From Pseudomonadota bacterium (GTDB lineage: Bacteria; Pseudomonadota; Gammaproteobacteria; Steroidobacterales; Steroidobacteraceae): DNA of 64,000 bases. Under the pieces are notes generated by a model. It ran no database searches, was not told the origin of the DNA, and was given only the letters and a program-made list of their open reading frames with translations. The first letter of the stretch is position 1. The number at the start of each line of letters is the position of its first letter. The position numbers and the translations under genes were made by a program. The stretch covers positions 62,001 to 126,000 of the forward strand of contig JAEWAF010000064.1 of assembly GCA_023391815.1 (NCBI GenBank), read 5' to 3'. Shown here one piece after another: positions 17,626 to 26,350 of the stretch.

Positions 17626-18540
17626 TCAGGTCGCTGTCTGAGGAACGACGAACCCTTGCTCGAGCACGATCGTGAGTTGCGAGCCTGCCTGAAGCTGCAC
17701 TTCCGAGCCTGTGTTCCTCGCCACCAAGGCGCCCGCCGCGCCGCCGAGGATGCCGCCGATCACTTTGCCCTTCGTGCCATGTTTGATCTGATGCCCGATC
17801 ACCGCGCCGGCCGCGGCGCCGCCGATGATCTTCGCGGCGTCGGTGCCTTTCTCGCTGTCGCCGAGCTGCTGCAACTCGCCGCGGATCGGTATCTGCCGGC
17901 CATCGCTCAGTTCGAGCTGATCGAAGCGCAGGCCGAGCGCGGGTACGGCACCAATCCGACTGCTGCCAGAGACCACTTCGGTGATCGTTCCGGTAACGCG
18001 CGCGCCCTCGGGTGCGACCAGGCGATCGTCGCTGCTGCGTAAGGAGCTCGCCAGGCGAGCTTCGAATCGATCGCCCACCTTGGCCGTTTTGGTCGAGACG
18101 TCGGAGGCGAGCGCTACGACGAGCTGCGCACCGGAGCGCACTTCCAGCGGCGCTTGAACTGGGGCAGCGGCTGACGGGGCAGTGTTATGAGCAACGGATG
18201 CCGCAGGGGACGTGTGTGTGGCGGGCACCTTTTTGCCGGCCGCGCGCTTGGCGGCGGCTTCGTCGGCGGCTTTCTTCGCGGCCGCGACTTTCGCCGCTTC
18301 TCGTTCAGCGGCTTCCGCTTCGGCACGCCGTAGCGTTTCCTGTTCAGCTTCCTTGGCCTTGATTTCGGCCTCGCGCTGCGCGAGCTGTTGCTCGCGTGCT
18401 TCGAGCTCCGTTGCCTTTGCCGCCGCAGCCTGTTCGGCAGCATCGGTGGATGAACGGCCCGCGTCTTCGCGACCGCAACCCGTCAGGGCAACCGCGATCA
18501 CGCAACCGACGACATATACACTCGCGCGCTGTGATTTCAC
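17626..18540 (-). CDS. glycine-zipper outer-membrane lipoprotein
   Basis: 304 aa from a GTG at 18540 preceded by GAGGA at proper distance; starting further upstream would displace the signal peptide. The lipobox VALTGC places the lipidated cysteine near residue 20. Residues 30-110 form an Ala/Glu/Lys/Arg coiled coil, and near residue 245-290 a glycine-zipper (IIGGAAAGAVIGHQI and VIGGILGGAAGALV), as in SlyB/17-kDa-antigen-like envelope proteins. It is last on the strand after the aldehyde dehydrogenase gene, with a 185-base gap that suggests its own promoter. Likely an envelope-stabilising protein. Confidence 0.8.
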   Translation of the reverse strand: MKSQRASVYVVGCVIAVALTGCGREDAGRSSTDAAEQAAAAKATELEAREQQLAQREAEIKAKEAEQETLRRAEAEAAEREAAKVAAAKKAADEAAAKRAAGKKVPATHTSPAASVAHNTAPSAAAPVQAPLEVRSGAQLVVALASDVSTKTAKVGDRFEARLASSLRSSDDRLVAPEGARVTGTITEVVSGSSRIGAVPALGLRFDQLELSDGRQIPIRGELQQLGDSEKGTDAAKIIGGAAAGAVIGHQIKHGTKGKVIGGILGGAAGALVARNTGSEVQLQAGSQLTIVLEQGFVVPQTAT

Positions 18541-18725
18541 TGTGAAAATTCCTCGAACGGCCCTTCGCCGTGTGCTGACATCGACGCACAAACTACGCCA
18601 TCGAGACGGTGCATCCCGGCACGCATTTCACAGATTCTGGAAGCGCGCCGACACCAGTCGACATCGCGAAATCGACTCAGGCGATTGACGATGTCTGCGA
18701 TAACCGACGTCGCCGGCCGTAACGC

Positions 18726-20147
18726 TCAGGTCACGTACTTGATGAGCAGGTCGCTCAGCCGACGCTTGCGTTCATTGTAGGGAGGAAAGAGCAGCTCCAG
18801 CGCCGACAGCGGGCCGGCGGTCATCACCGCGCGTTCGTGAGAGAACGCTTTGAACCCGAACAAGCCGTGCGCATTGCCGATGCCGGAGGTGTTCACACCC
18901 CCGAACGGCAGGTTGTGTTGAGCGAACTGTTGTAAGCACAGATTCACGCACAGGCTGCCGGAGCTCGTATTCGATTCGAGCGCCCGGACGGTGCGCTCGC
19001 TCTTGCTCCACACGTAAAGCGCCAGAGGCTTAGGTGCGGCATTGATCTCGGAGATCACGGCGTCGAGGGAATCGAATGTAAGAATCGGCAGCACCGGACC
19101 GAAGATTTCCTCGCTACGAATCTGCGCATGGGCAGGCACGTTCCGCAGCAGGGTCGGGGCAACGTAGCGTGCATTCACGTCGAATGTCCCGCCACATGCG
19201 ATCTGGCCGCCGGACTGTACGGCTTCCTCGATCAGATGAGCGACGCGCTGCGCATGTCGACGGTGAATCATGCGTGGAAAATCGGGGCTGCTCTTGATCG
19301 CGGCCTCGCTATCGCCGAATCGCCGCGCAATGAGGGTACGACAGAGATCGACGAAGCGGTCCGCGACGTCACGATGCACGTACACGTAGTCCGGCGCGAT
19401 GCAGGTCTGGCCGGCGTTCACCATCTTGCCCCAGATGATATGTTCCGCGGCCCCTCGCAGATCGGCGCTCGCATCGACAATGACCGGCGATTTGCCTCCC
19501 AACTCCAGCGTCACCGACGTGAGATTGCGAGCCGCCGCGGCCATCACGATCTTGCCAACCGCCGGTGAGCCGGTGAAGAAGATGTGGTCGAACGGCAAGG
19601 CGAGCAGGGCGGTGGCAACTTCCGCCTCGCCCTCGACGACAGCGACTTCGTCGGACGCGAACACGGTGCCGACGATCTCTTTGATGACGCGATTGGTGTG
19701 TGGCGTGAACTCCGATGGCTTGAGAATGGCCGTGTTGCCCGCGGCCACCGCGGAAACCAATGGCCCGAGGCACAGGCTCAACGGATAGTTCCACGGGCTG
19801 ATGAGCAAGCATCGGCCTTTCGGCTGATACATCACGCGAGATTTCGTACCGAGCGTTGCCATCGTCGCGGCGATCCGCTGCGGCTTCATCCAGCGCTTCA
19901 CGTGCGCGATGGCATGCTTGATCTCGCCGACCAGCGGCAGCACTTCGGTCAGGTTCGTTTCCGTCGGATGTTTGCTCAAGTCACGATTTGCGGCGTCCAG
20001 CAGCGCATCCTTGCGCTCCAGAACGGCGTCGAGCAGCCCGGTCAGTTTCAGGCGCCGCTCGCCGGCGCCTGACTGCCTCAATCTCAAAGCCGTTGCTGCT
20101 TGCGACTCGAACAGCTTCGCGACGGACTCATCCACTGGCGGCTCCAT
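18726..20147 (-). CDS. aldehyde dehydrogenase (class 3 / coniferyl-aldehyde type)
   Basis: 473 aa, soluble. The NAD-binding region has ISPWNYPL near 115 and the FTGSPAVGK motif near 195; LELGGKSP holds the general-base glutamate and AGQTCIAPDYV the catalytic cysteine (about residue 250). The GxTCIAPDY form and the length near 470 are those of class 3 ALDHs, which oxidise medium-chain or aromatic aldehydes such as coniferyl aldehyde. It starts 3 bases after the stop of the TonB receptor, so it is translationally coupled to the cytochrome/receptor operon. The product aldehyde may come from that operon's periplasmic oxidation. Confidence 0.92.
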   Translation of the reverse strand: MEPPVDESVAKLFESQAATALRLRQSGAGERRLKLTGLLDAVLERKDALLDAANRDLSKHPTETNLTEVLPLVGEIKHAIAHVKRWMKPQRIAATMATLGTKSRVMYQPKGRCLLISPWNYPLSLCLGPLVSAVAAGNTAILKPSEFTPHTNRVIKEIVGTVFASDEVAVVEGEAEVATALLALPFDHIFFTGSPAVGKIVMAAAARNLTSVTLELGGKSPVIVDASADLRGAAEHIIWGKMVNAGQTCIAPDYVYVHRDVADRFVDLCRTLIARRFGDSEAAIKSSPDFPRMIHRRHAQRVAHLIEEAVQSGGQIACGGTFDVNARYVAPTLLRNVPAHAQIRSEEIFGPVLPILTFDSLDAVISEINAAPKPLALYVWSKSERTVRALESNTSSGSLCVNLCLQQFAQHNLPFGGVNTSGIGNAHGLFGFKAFSHERAVMTAGPLSALELLFPPYNERKRRLSDLLIKYVT

Positions 20148-20150
20148 TCG

Positions 20151-22574
20151 TCAAAACGAGATCGTCGCTTCCACGCCCCACATGCGCGGCTCGGAGATCG
20201 ACGCGAACGGCGTGCCGAAGGTATCGGTCGTGATGTTGTTGATGCCGGTCACGTATCGATCGTCGAGCACATTGGTGACGTAAGCCGCGAGCCCGTATGT
20301 GTCGTTCGCACTGGTCCAGGCCAGCCGCAGGTCGAGACGCTGCGTGTCTTCGCCGACTTTGAACACCGCCTGGAGCGCGCAGGTGCCTTGTCGTTCCGAG
20401 TCCGCGTTACAGCGCGACTTGCCGCGATAGGCGTACCGGCCGGACAGTTCCAGATCGCCCGCTGCGCCGAGCGCCCAACCGTAGCTCGCACCGAGTGAGG
20501 CGCTCAGGTAAGGCTCACCGGTCGGCTCGCCAGAGAGATCCAGCGGATCCGTACCGCGCGTAACTTTGTCCTTGTACGTCGCGTCGATGAAGGCAACGTT
20601 CGCGAATAGTCGGAGCTGATCCACCGGTCGCCATTGTGCGTCGACGTCGATACCCCACGCCTTCTCATCGCTCGTATCGATCACATACTGCGGAATGTCC
20701 GAGCCTTCAACGTCGTTGACCAGCGCGATCGCCTGCTTGTTGTTGTAGATGTAATAGAACGCCGAAGCATTCAAAGTCACACCCGCATCGGGGAACACGC
20801 TCTTGATGCCGGTCTCGACGTTCCACACGTCTTCGTTGTCGAACCGCGAGCCGACTTCGGTGCTGTTGTAGCCGCCCGCTTTGTAGCCCTTGGCGAGCGA
20901 GCCGAACATCATGACGTTGGGAGCGACCTTGTAATCGAGCACCAGGCGCGGGCTCACGTCGTCCCAGGAATCTTTCTTCGTCACACCGCCGGGGGGCGTG
21001 TCCACCTGGAACACGATGTCCGAGAAGCGATAAGCCTCGGGCGGAATCGGGAATTCCGAGAAGAAGCCTGCCTCTGCCAGCCCCGCGACGATCGCGTCGA
21101 GCTCCGGCGTCTCGTGCGAGCCGTTGATCCAGGTGAACTTCTTCGTGTCGTGGGTGTAGCGCAGACCGAACGTCAGGTTGGTCCGGTCGTTCAAGTGCCA
21201 GATCACGTCGCCGAACGCCGCGTACGCTTCGAAGTCGCCGCGGTTGTACATCGCTTCCCGCCATGGCATGCCGAGCATCGTGAGACCGAACGGCTCGACC
21301 AAGGCGCTCGTGAAGGCGTAGAGCGGGAATGGAATGCCCAGCGACTCGTAAATGCCGAGATTCGTGGCCAACGTATCGATGCCGTCGGTGAAGGTGTGCG
21401 TATCGCTGATCTGGTTGGCTTTCTCCTTGTAGTAGCTCACGCCGCCCACCCAGTCGATGCTGGCGGTTTTGCCGGAGAGCTTGAACTCCTGATAGAAGCT
21501 TTCGTTGTTCTCGATGTTGGCTGTATCGAAATAGACCCCGATCAGGTTCGTGCCGTCTTCGTCTTCACGATTGACCGTATCGAACTGGCGCCACGAGGTG
21601 CTGGAGCGGAAGTCCGCGGCGCCGAAGGAATGATCGATGAACAGATTCACCTGGTCGAGCTGGCGCGACTCTTCGTTGCCGACCACGTCGTTGTAGACCG
21701 GGGCCTTGCGAGGATCGAGGTAAGTCGCCGGGTTGGCCGGGAAGGGGACCTGCGTCTGGCCGGTCAACGCGGGGCGAACCAGGCCGATGGCGGGTCGCGC
21801 CAGCTGATCCAGATCGTCGTGATCCCAGGACAGGGTCGCACTGGTCGCCTCCGATACTTTCCAGCGCAGCGCGACGCGTCCGGCCCAGTTCTTCTCGGGC
21901 ATGAGATCCTGGCCGGTGGCCGCATCTTCGAGCCAGCCATCGCTCTTGTTATAAACGCCGTTCATACGTAGCGCGACGCTGTCGCCAAGCGGCGCGTTCA
22001 ACATGCCCTCATAGTATTGTTTGCCGTACTCGCCCACGCGGACTCGCAGCAGTGAGTGGAACTCGTCTTCAGGCTGGCGAGTGACGATCGAGATCGCGCC
22101 GGCGGCACTGTTGCGACCGAACAGCGTACCTTGCGGGCCTTTCAGAACTTCGATGTGATCGATGTCGTTGAATGCGAGCAGCGATGCGCCGGAGCGCGCC
22201 GCGTAGATGCCGTCCACATACACGCCCACCGCCGGATCGGTGCCGACGCCGAAATCGCCAGTCTGGATGCCGCGAATCTGATAGCGCGGTTGCGTCGGGC
22301 TGCCATCCGAAATGACCAGGCCCGGCACGAACCCGTTCAGATCGCCCAGATTTTCCGCGGCGACGCCGTCAATCAAAGTGCGGTCCACGACCTGCATGGC
22401 AATGGGCACGTCCTGCAAGGACTGCGTGCGACGCTGGGCGGTCACCAGAATCTCTTCGATCTGGTCGCCAGCCGTTTCCTGCGCCAGTGCGACTCCAGGA
22501 GCCGCGATCACGAATCCCGTCCCCGTCAGCACCGTGGCCACTGCATACGCGAGCCGGTTCCTGCGATTGCTCAT
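20151..22574 (-). CDS. TonB-dependent outer-membrane receptor (807 aa)
   Basis: Signal peptide to about residue 32 (ending ALAQETA), TonB-box-like IEEILVTAQRRTQSLQDVP at 39-57, plug motifs RYQIRGIQTGDFG (about 97-109) and IDHIEVLKGPQGTLFGRNS (about 138-156), and a barrel closing with MWGVEATISF. This is the group common in proteobacteria that take up hydrophobic or aromatic carbon sources. It lies between the beta-helix/cytochrome gene (25 bases upstream) and the aldehyde dehydrogenase (3 bases downstream), so all are probably one transcript. Confidence 0.93.
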   Translation of the reverse strand: MSNRRNRLAYAVATVLTGTGFVIAAPGVALAQETAGDQIEEILVTAQRRTQSLQDVPIAMQVVDRTLIDGVAAENLGDLNGFVPGLVISDGSPTQPRYQIRGIQTGDFGVGTDPAVGVYVDGIYAARSGASLLAFNDIDHIEVLKGPQGTLFGRNSAAGAISIVTRQPEDEFHSLLRVRVGEYGKQYYEGMLNAPLGDSVALRMNGVYNKSDGWLEDAATGQDLMPEKNWAGRVALRWKVSEATSATLSWDHDDLDQLARPAIGLVRPALTGQTQVPFPANPATYLDPRKAPVYNDVVGNEESRQLDQVNLFIDHSFGAADFRSSTSWRQFDTVNREDEDGTNLIGVYFDTANIENNESFYQEFKLSGKTASIDWVGGVSYYKEKANQISDTHTFTDGIDTLATNLGIYESLGIPFPLYAFTSALVEPFGLTMLGMPWREAMYNRGDFEAYAAFGDVIWHLNDRTNLTFGLRYTHDTKKFTWINGSHETPELDAIVAGLAEAGFFSEFPIPPEAYRFSDIVFQVDTPPGGVTKKDSWDDVSPRLVLDYKVAPNVMMFGSLAKGYKAGGYNSTEVGSRFDNEDVWNVETGIKSVFPDAGVTLNASAFYYIYNNKQAIALVNDVEGSDIPQYVIDTSDEKAWGIDVDAQWRPVDQLRLFANVAFIDATYKDKVTRGTDPLDLSGEPTGEPYLSASLGASYGWALGAAGDLELSGRYAYRGKSRCNADSERQGTCALQAVFKVGEDTQRLDLRLAWTSANDTYGLAAYVTNVLDDRYVTGINNITTDTFGTPFASISEPRMWGVEATISF

Positions 22575-22599
22575 CTTCTTCTCCGTCAGTGAGTAGGCA

Positions 22600-24123
22600 C
22601 TAATTCGTCACTTGCAGCATGTATTGCGCGACGGCCAGACGGGTCTCGGGATCGAGATAGTCCTGCGGCGGCATTTCGGGATAGTCATCGCGTTTCTTGG
22701 TGGGCTTCGCGATGAAGTCGGCGAGGCCCTGCGGATTGTCCATGTACAGCGCCTGGATCACTTGCACGGGCGGGCCGATCATGCGGCCGTTATAGGTGTG
22801 GCAGCCGGTGCAGATACCGAGGTACACCACTTTGCCGCGCTCGCCCGGCTTGATCTCGCGCGGGGGCACCGGCGGCAGCAGATAGTTGGCCGTCGCAGCC
22901 GTGTTGGTGAAGTCACATTCGGTGAAGTCCTTCACGCCCACCGTCACATACTGATGACGATTGATGATGCAGCTGCCCGGGCTGGGGCCGACCCGCACGA
23001 TGTCGAGATTCTTGGAGCCGACCAGGCCTTCGGCGAGCATCAGGGCCTTGGCTTCCGTGATCGTGTCGTAGCCGTTCCTGAGCATCACGTTGTCGAGGAT
23101 TTTCACGCGATCCGAGTTCGGATCCGACTCCGGGTCGGTGGTGATGTTCTGAGCGTGCGCGTGATCCGTGATGATGATGCCCGACACCTTGTTGTCCGAG
23201 ATGACGTTGCCTTCGATGACCACATCGTCGGCCGCCATGACCAGGATGCCGGTGCCGGCTGGAATGCCGGACACGGTCGAGCCCGGCGCGCCGAAGTTCG
23301 CGTGGTTGTTTCCCACGACGAAGTTGTTACGGAAGATCACATCCACCGTATCTTTGATCGGCAACCCGGGCGTGACGAACGCCAGCAGACCGCCCGAGTT
23401 GTTGTGCACGTAGTTGTGCTCGACGATCGCGTGGCGGCTGTTTTCGATCTCGATGCCGGCCACGCTGTCGAACACGTCGTTGTGCGCGACCAGGATGTTG
23501 TCGCTCATGCCGATGTAGATGGCGGCGTCGGCGATGCCCGAAACGACGTTGTGCTCGACGATGCCGTTCTTGCCGAGCTGCGGAAAGATGCCGTAGACGC
23601 CGGACTCCGCGATCACGTTGTTGCGGATCTCGAAGTTGTTGCCGGCCTGCCCCATGATGCCGTTGCCCTTGTAGTTGCGGATCTCGAGGTTCTCGGCGAC
23701 GAAGTTGTTGCCCGAGTAGAGGATGGCGTCGTTGAGTTTTTTCTCGCCGTCGAGCACGGCACGGCGACCGCTCTCGATCACGCCGATGATGCGGATGTCG
23801 TCTTTGTCGATGTACACCGTTTCGTGGTACGTGCCCGGCATCACGCGCACGATGGTTCCTTTCGGCGCCGCCTTGATGGCCGCCTGGATCGACTCGCCGT
23901 CCTTGACGACGACGACGTTGGTCGGTGCCGGACCCGCGACCGATCGAATGGCAGCGCCGGGCGTCGCTGCGCCGTCGGCCTCGGCTTTGAAGCCGCCGCT
24001 ATAGCTGGCTCCTTGCGTCGAGGAGCTGATCTTCAAGTCTTGTTTGCTGCCACGACCGACGTACATGCCGGTGCCGAACGCCAGCGCGGCCACCAGCAAT
24101 CCTGAGATGAGAGCCTTCTTCAC
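22600..24123 (-). CDS. parallel beta-helix protein fused to a c-type cytochrome domain
   Basis: 507 aa. Residues 1-28 are a signal peptide or signal anchor. From about 70 to 390 run beta-helix coils with repeated NxxV/I and HNxxx units (for example FEIRNNVIAESGVYGIFP, VEHNVVSG, IIEGNVISDNKVSGI), the pattern of pectate-lyase-like/NosD proteins. At about 436 a CTGCH heme-binding motif begins a cytochrome c domain, with M in PEMPPQDYL as likely sixth ligand. The combination suggests a redox enzyme or docking protein acting on a polymeric or membrane-bound substrate in the periplasm. It is encoded between a diheme peroxidase-like gene and a TonB receptor. Confidence 0.85.
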   Translation of the reverse strand: MKKALISGLLVAALAFGTGMYVGRGSKQDLKISSSTQGASYSGGFKAEADGAATPGAAIRSVAGPAPTNVVVVKDGESIQAAIKAAPKGTIVRVMPGTYHETVYIDKDDIRIIGVIESGRRAVLDGEKKLNDAILYSGNNFVAENLEIRNYKGNGIMGQAGNNFEIRNNVIAESGVYGIFPQLGKNGIVEHNVVSGIADAAIYIGMSDNILVAHNDVFDSVAGIEIENSRHAIVEHNYVHNNSGGLLAFVTPGLPIKDTVDVIFRNNFVVGNNHANFGAPGSTVSGIPAGTGILVMAADDVVIEGNVISDNKVSGIIITDHAHAQNITTDPESDPNSDRVKILDNVMLRNGYDTITEAKALMLAEGLVGSKNLDIVRVGPSPGSCIINRHQYVTVGVKDFTECDFTNTAATANYLLPPVPPREIKPGERGKVVYLGICTGCHTYNGRMIGPPVQVIQALYMDNPQGLADFIAKPTKKRDDYPEMPPQDYLDPETRLAVAQYMLQVTN

Positions 24124-24126
24124 GTT

Positions 24127-25311
24127 TTATTCTCCTCGCTTGACGGGCGCCAGGCCGGAGGGGACTCGTGCCGGGGGTTGCGGCAGGAAGGTCTCGTCCG
24201 TTAGAGCGCCCAGAAAATCCACGATCCGATCGACTTCGGTGTCCGTGAGCTTGGGATCCGAGATATGCCAGTGCAGGTAGAGGTGCATGTCCTTCGGCAC
24301 CGCGTTGCCTCGTCCCTTGTTATAAAAGTCCACGACGCTGCGCAGGTCGCTGAACGCGCCGGAATGAGAGTAGGGCGCGGTGCGCGCGATGTTCCGAAGC
24401 GTCGGTACTTTGAAGCCGCCCTTCAGCTTCGGGCTGTGCAGAATGGCTTCGGCGCCGACATCGAACGATCGGCCGGCCGGCTCCGGCATGCCGATCACCG
24501 CGATCTGCTCGTTAGTGAACAACGGCGGCGTGTGGCACTCGGAGCAGCGCGCGACGAATGAGCGAAACACGTTCAAGCCTTCGATCTCACGATCGGAGAG
24601 GGCGGCGTCGTAGCCGTGCACATAGCGGTCGTAGCGGCTGTTGAGGGAAATGAGCGAGGTTTCGAAAGCAGCCAGCGCCGTGAACACCAGTGGTTCGGTG
24701 ATCGGACCCCGATGACTCGGGAATGCTTCCTGAAACAGACGGCGATAGCTCGCGTTGCCGTTCAAGCTCGCCAGCAGTTGTTTGGGCGTGTTGCCCATTT
24801 CGCGAGGTGAATAGAGCGGGCCGGGCACTTGCGCTTCGAGGGAATCCGCGCGCGAGTCCCAGAAGAAACGTTTGAGAAATGCAACGTTCCATAAGGTCGG
24901 TGCCGCGCGCCCGGCATCTTCGCCGTGAATGCCGATGGATCGGGGGCGTCCGTCGGAGAGGCCGCGGGCGGGGTCATGGCAGCTCGCGCAGGACAAGGTG
25001 CCATCGCCCGACAGCACTGGATCGAAAAAGAGATAACGACCCAGATCGATCTGCTGCGGCGTGAATCCGTCTCGGTGAGGTGGCAACGAAGTGCGTGTGC
25101 CGCCGAGGCCGCGATTTTCGAGCGAGTCGTAGAACTGATAGAGCGTGCGTAGCTCGCAGACGCCGGCGTTGGTTTTCTCGAATCCCGGCGGACAGGAAGG
25201 ATTGAGCGTGAAGTCGGCCGCTGCAACGGCCGTCGTGGATATATTCGGTGCCGGCCCCATTGCGCCAGCGGTCCCTATGGCCGTGATGAGCAACACGAGG
25301 GCGCGTATCAT
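24127..25311 (-). CDS. diheme cytochrome c peroxidase / MauG-family protein
   Basis: 394 aa from the ATG at 25311, which overlaps the TGA of the upstream cytochrome gene (ATGA); an open frame reaching further upstream is ruled out by that overlap and by the signal peptide at residues 1-29. Two c-heme sites are visible: CASCH near 112 and CSECH near 265. LGRYLFFDPVLSGDGTLSC is the classic entry to the first heme domain, and PTLRNIARTAPYSHSGAF with a SLRSVVDFYNKG helix is typical of the C-terminal domain. Members reduce H2O2 or, as in MauG, oxidise proteins. Gene order suggests it draws electrons through the adjacent diheme cytochrome. Confidence 0.92.
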   Translation of the reverse strand: MIRALVLLITAIGTAGAMGPAPNISTTAVAAADFTLNPSCPPGFEKTNAGVCELRTLYQFYDSLENRGLGGTRTSLPPHRDGFTPQQIDLGRYLFFDPVLSGDGTLSCASCHDPARGLSDGRPRSIGIHGEDAGRAAPTLWNVAFLKRFFWDSRADSLEAQVPGPLYSPREMGNTPKQLLASLNGNASYRRLFQEAFPSHRGPITEPLVFTALAAFETSLISLNSRYDRYVHGYDAALSDREIEGLNVFRSFVARCSECHTPPLFTNEQIAVIGMPEPAGRSFDVGAEAILHSPKLKGGFKVPTLRNIARTAPYSHSGAFSDLRSVVDFYNKGRGNAVPKDMHLYLHWHISDPKLTDTEVDRIVDFLGALTDETFLPQPPARVPSGLAPVKRGE

Positions 25312-26039
25312 TTCGGGCGGCCCTGCCGATGAATGAACGCGATGATGTCGTCGAGATCGCTCTTCGCCGGCAGCGTCTTGGCCATCATGGCCATCTGCCG
25401 CCCCGGCGTGTCTTGCGGATCGGTGCCGCGCACTCCGTCGCGAAAGTGCGCAAACTGTCGTTTGATATAAGCCGCGTCGAGACCGGCGAGCCGCGGTGAC
25501 TTCAGCGTCGGATTGCCTTCGGCGGTGACGCCATGACAAGCGCCGCACTTGCCTTGATAGAGATTGTTTCCGTTGTGCAGATTTCCAGTCGCGGGAGCCG
25601 CAACGACCGTCTTCGGAAGACTCGCGACATAGCTCGCGACCTTCGTGACGGCCGCGTCGTCGGCGAGCATTGCCACCGCCGAAGCTTGCATCTGTGCTCC
25701 GATCGCATCGGATTTATCAGCACCGCGACGGCGATTGCGAAAATTGCGCAATTGTCGCTCGAGATACGCCGCGTCCTGACCGGCGATGGCGGGTGCGTTG
25801 AGCGTCGCGTTGCCTTCGCCCTTACCACCGTGACATGCAACACAAGGTGCGAACAGTTTTTCGCCATCGCTCGCGGCGAAAGAAACGGCACCGTACATCA
25901 GCAACACCGTGCCGATCCATGATGTGAGCGCAACTCGACGCACACGGCGGCTGGCGAGTGCCGCTGCCTGGAGCGATGATCGCGAGACTGTCATCTCCCC
26001 GGGAACGACGTCTGCAGATCGGGATTGAGTGGTGAGCAT
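25308..26039 (-). CDS. diheme cytochrome c (cytochrome c4-like)
   Basis: 243 aa (227 aa if the ATG at 25994 is used; neither start has a good ribosome site). A signal peptide or anchor lies in about residues 33-56 (VALTSWIGTVLLMYGAVSFA). Two similar cytochrome domains follow, each with a CxxCH (CVACH and CGACH), a G-x-G/N-rich loop, PxLAG and a MAxLxxxD methionine-ligand helix, the architecture of cytochrome c4. It should shuttle electrons in the periplasm to the terminal oxidases or to the peroxidase-like protein it is coupled to. First gene of the minus-strand operon reaching down to the aldehyde dehydrogenase. Confidence 0.9.
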   Translation of the reverse strand: MLTTQSRSADVVPGEMTVSRSSLQAAALASRRVRRVALTSWIGTVLLMYGAVSFAASDGEKLFAPCVACHGGKGEGNATLNAPAIAGQDAAYLERQLRNFRNRRRGADKSDAIGAQMQASAVAMLADDAAVTKVASYVASLPKTVVAAPATGNLHNGNNLYQGKCGACHGVTAEGNPTLKSPRLAGLDAAYIKRQFAHFRDGVRGTDPQDTPGRQMAMMAKTLPAKSDLDDIIAFIHRQGRPK

Positions 26040-26350
26040 CAGAAAGAAAGATGCTGTTGTATGTTGATTGCTGTTGCATCGCGTTGATACCCGACCCGGA
26101 AGCGGAATGCAATCGGGGTGCGGAGGATGTTTGCTACCGCCGGCGCAATGCGAACAGAAACTGTCCGACAGTTGGACCGTGGTGCCCGGCGTGCGGCCAG
26201 TGGACGCTCGGTCTCATGCAGGCGGTCGCGAGATGGACGATCGGGCGGTTTCAGTCCGCCGCGAGAAAAGATCCCTATCGTAGAATTATTGTCTATTCAG
26301 GACAAAACGCCCTAAGATGTCGCTGCCGTGACGGCTGACGGGGGATATCG
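26040..26350. promoter_or_regulatory. divergent promoter region, cytochrome operon / CocE-type esterase
   Basis: 311 bases between two divergent units, with no credible gene. It contains a perfect 7+1+7 palindrome (26159-26173) and near 26276-26300 an AT-rich stretch (TAGAATTATTGTCTATTCAG) that may contain a -10 element for the plus-strand esterase. The region is the only obvious place for promoters of both the cytochrome/TonB operon and the esterase. Confidence 0.55.
26159..26173. promoter_or_regulatory. 15-base perfect palindrome, candidate operator
   Basis: AACTGTC (26159-26165), central C, GACAGTT (26167-26173). It sits 120 bases before the cytochrome gene start and 177 before the esterase start. 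The symmetric arms fit a dimeric helix-turn-helix repressor; the binding protein is not identifiable, and no regulator gene is adjacent. Confidence 0.45.

Noticed and set aside
20634..21971. 445-codon plus-strand open frame inside the minus-strand receptor
   Set aside because: Shadow of the receptor; no start signal and no protein-like motif.
22612..24105. 497-codon plus-strand open frame opposite the beta-helix/cytochrome gene
   Set aside because: Composed mostly of Val/Asp/His/Arg repeats mirrored from the solenoid; the minus strand has the heme motif and signal peptide.
25312..25548. N-terminal extension of the diheme peroxidase gene
   Set aside because: It overlaps the upstream cytochrome gene and has an arginine-rich shadow composition; the ATG at 25311 is followed at once by a signal peptide.
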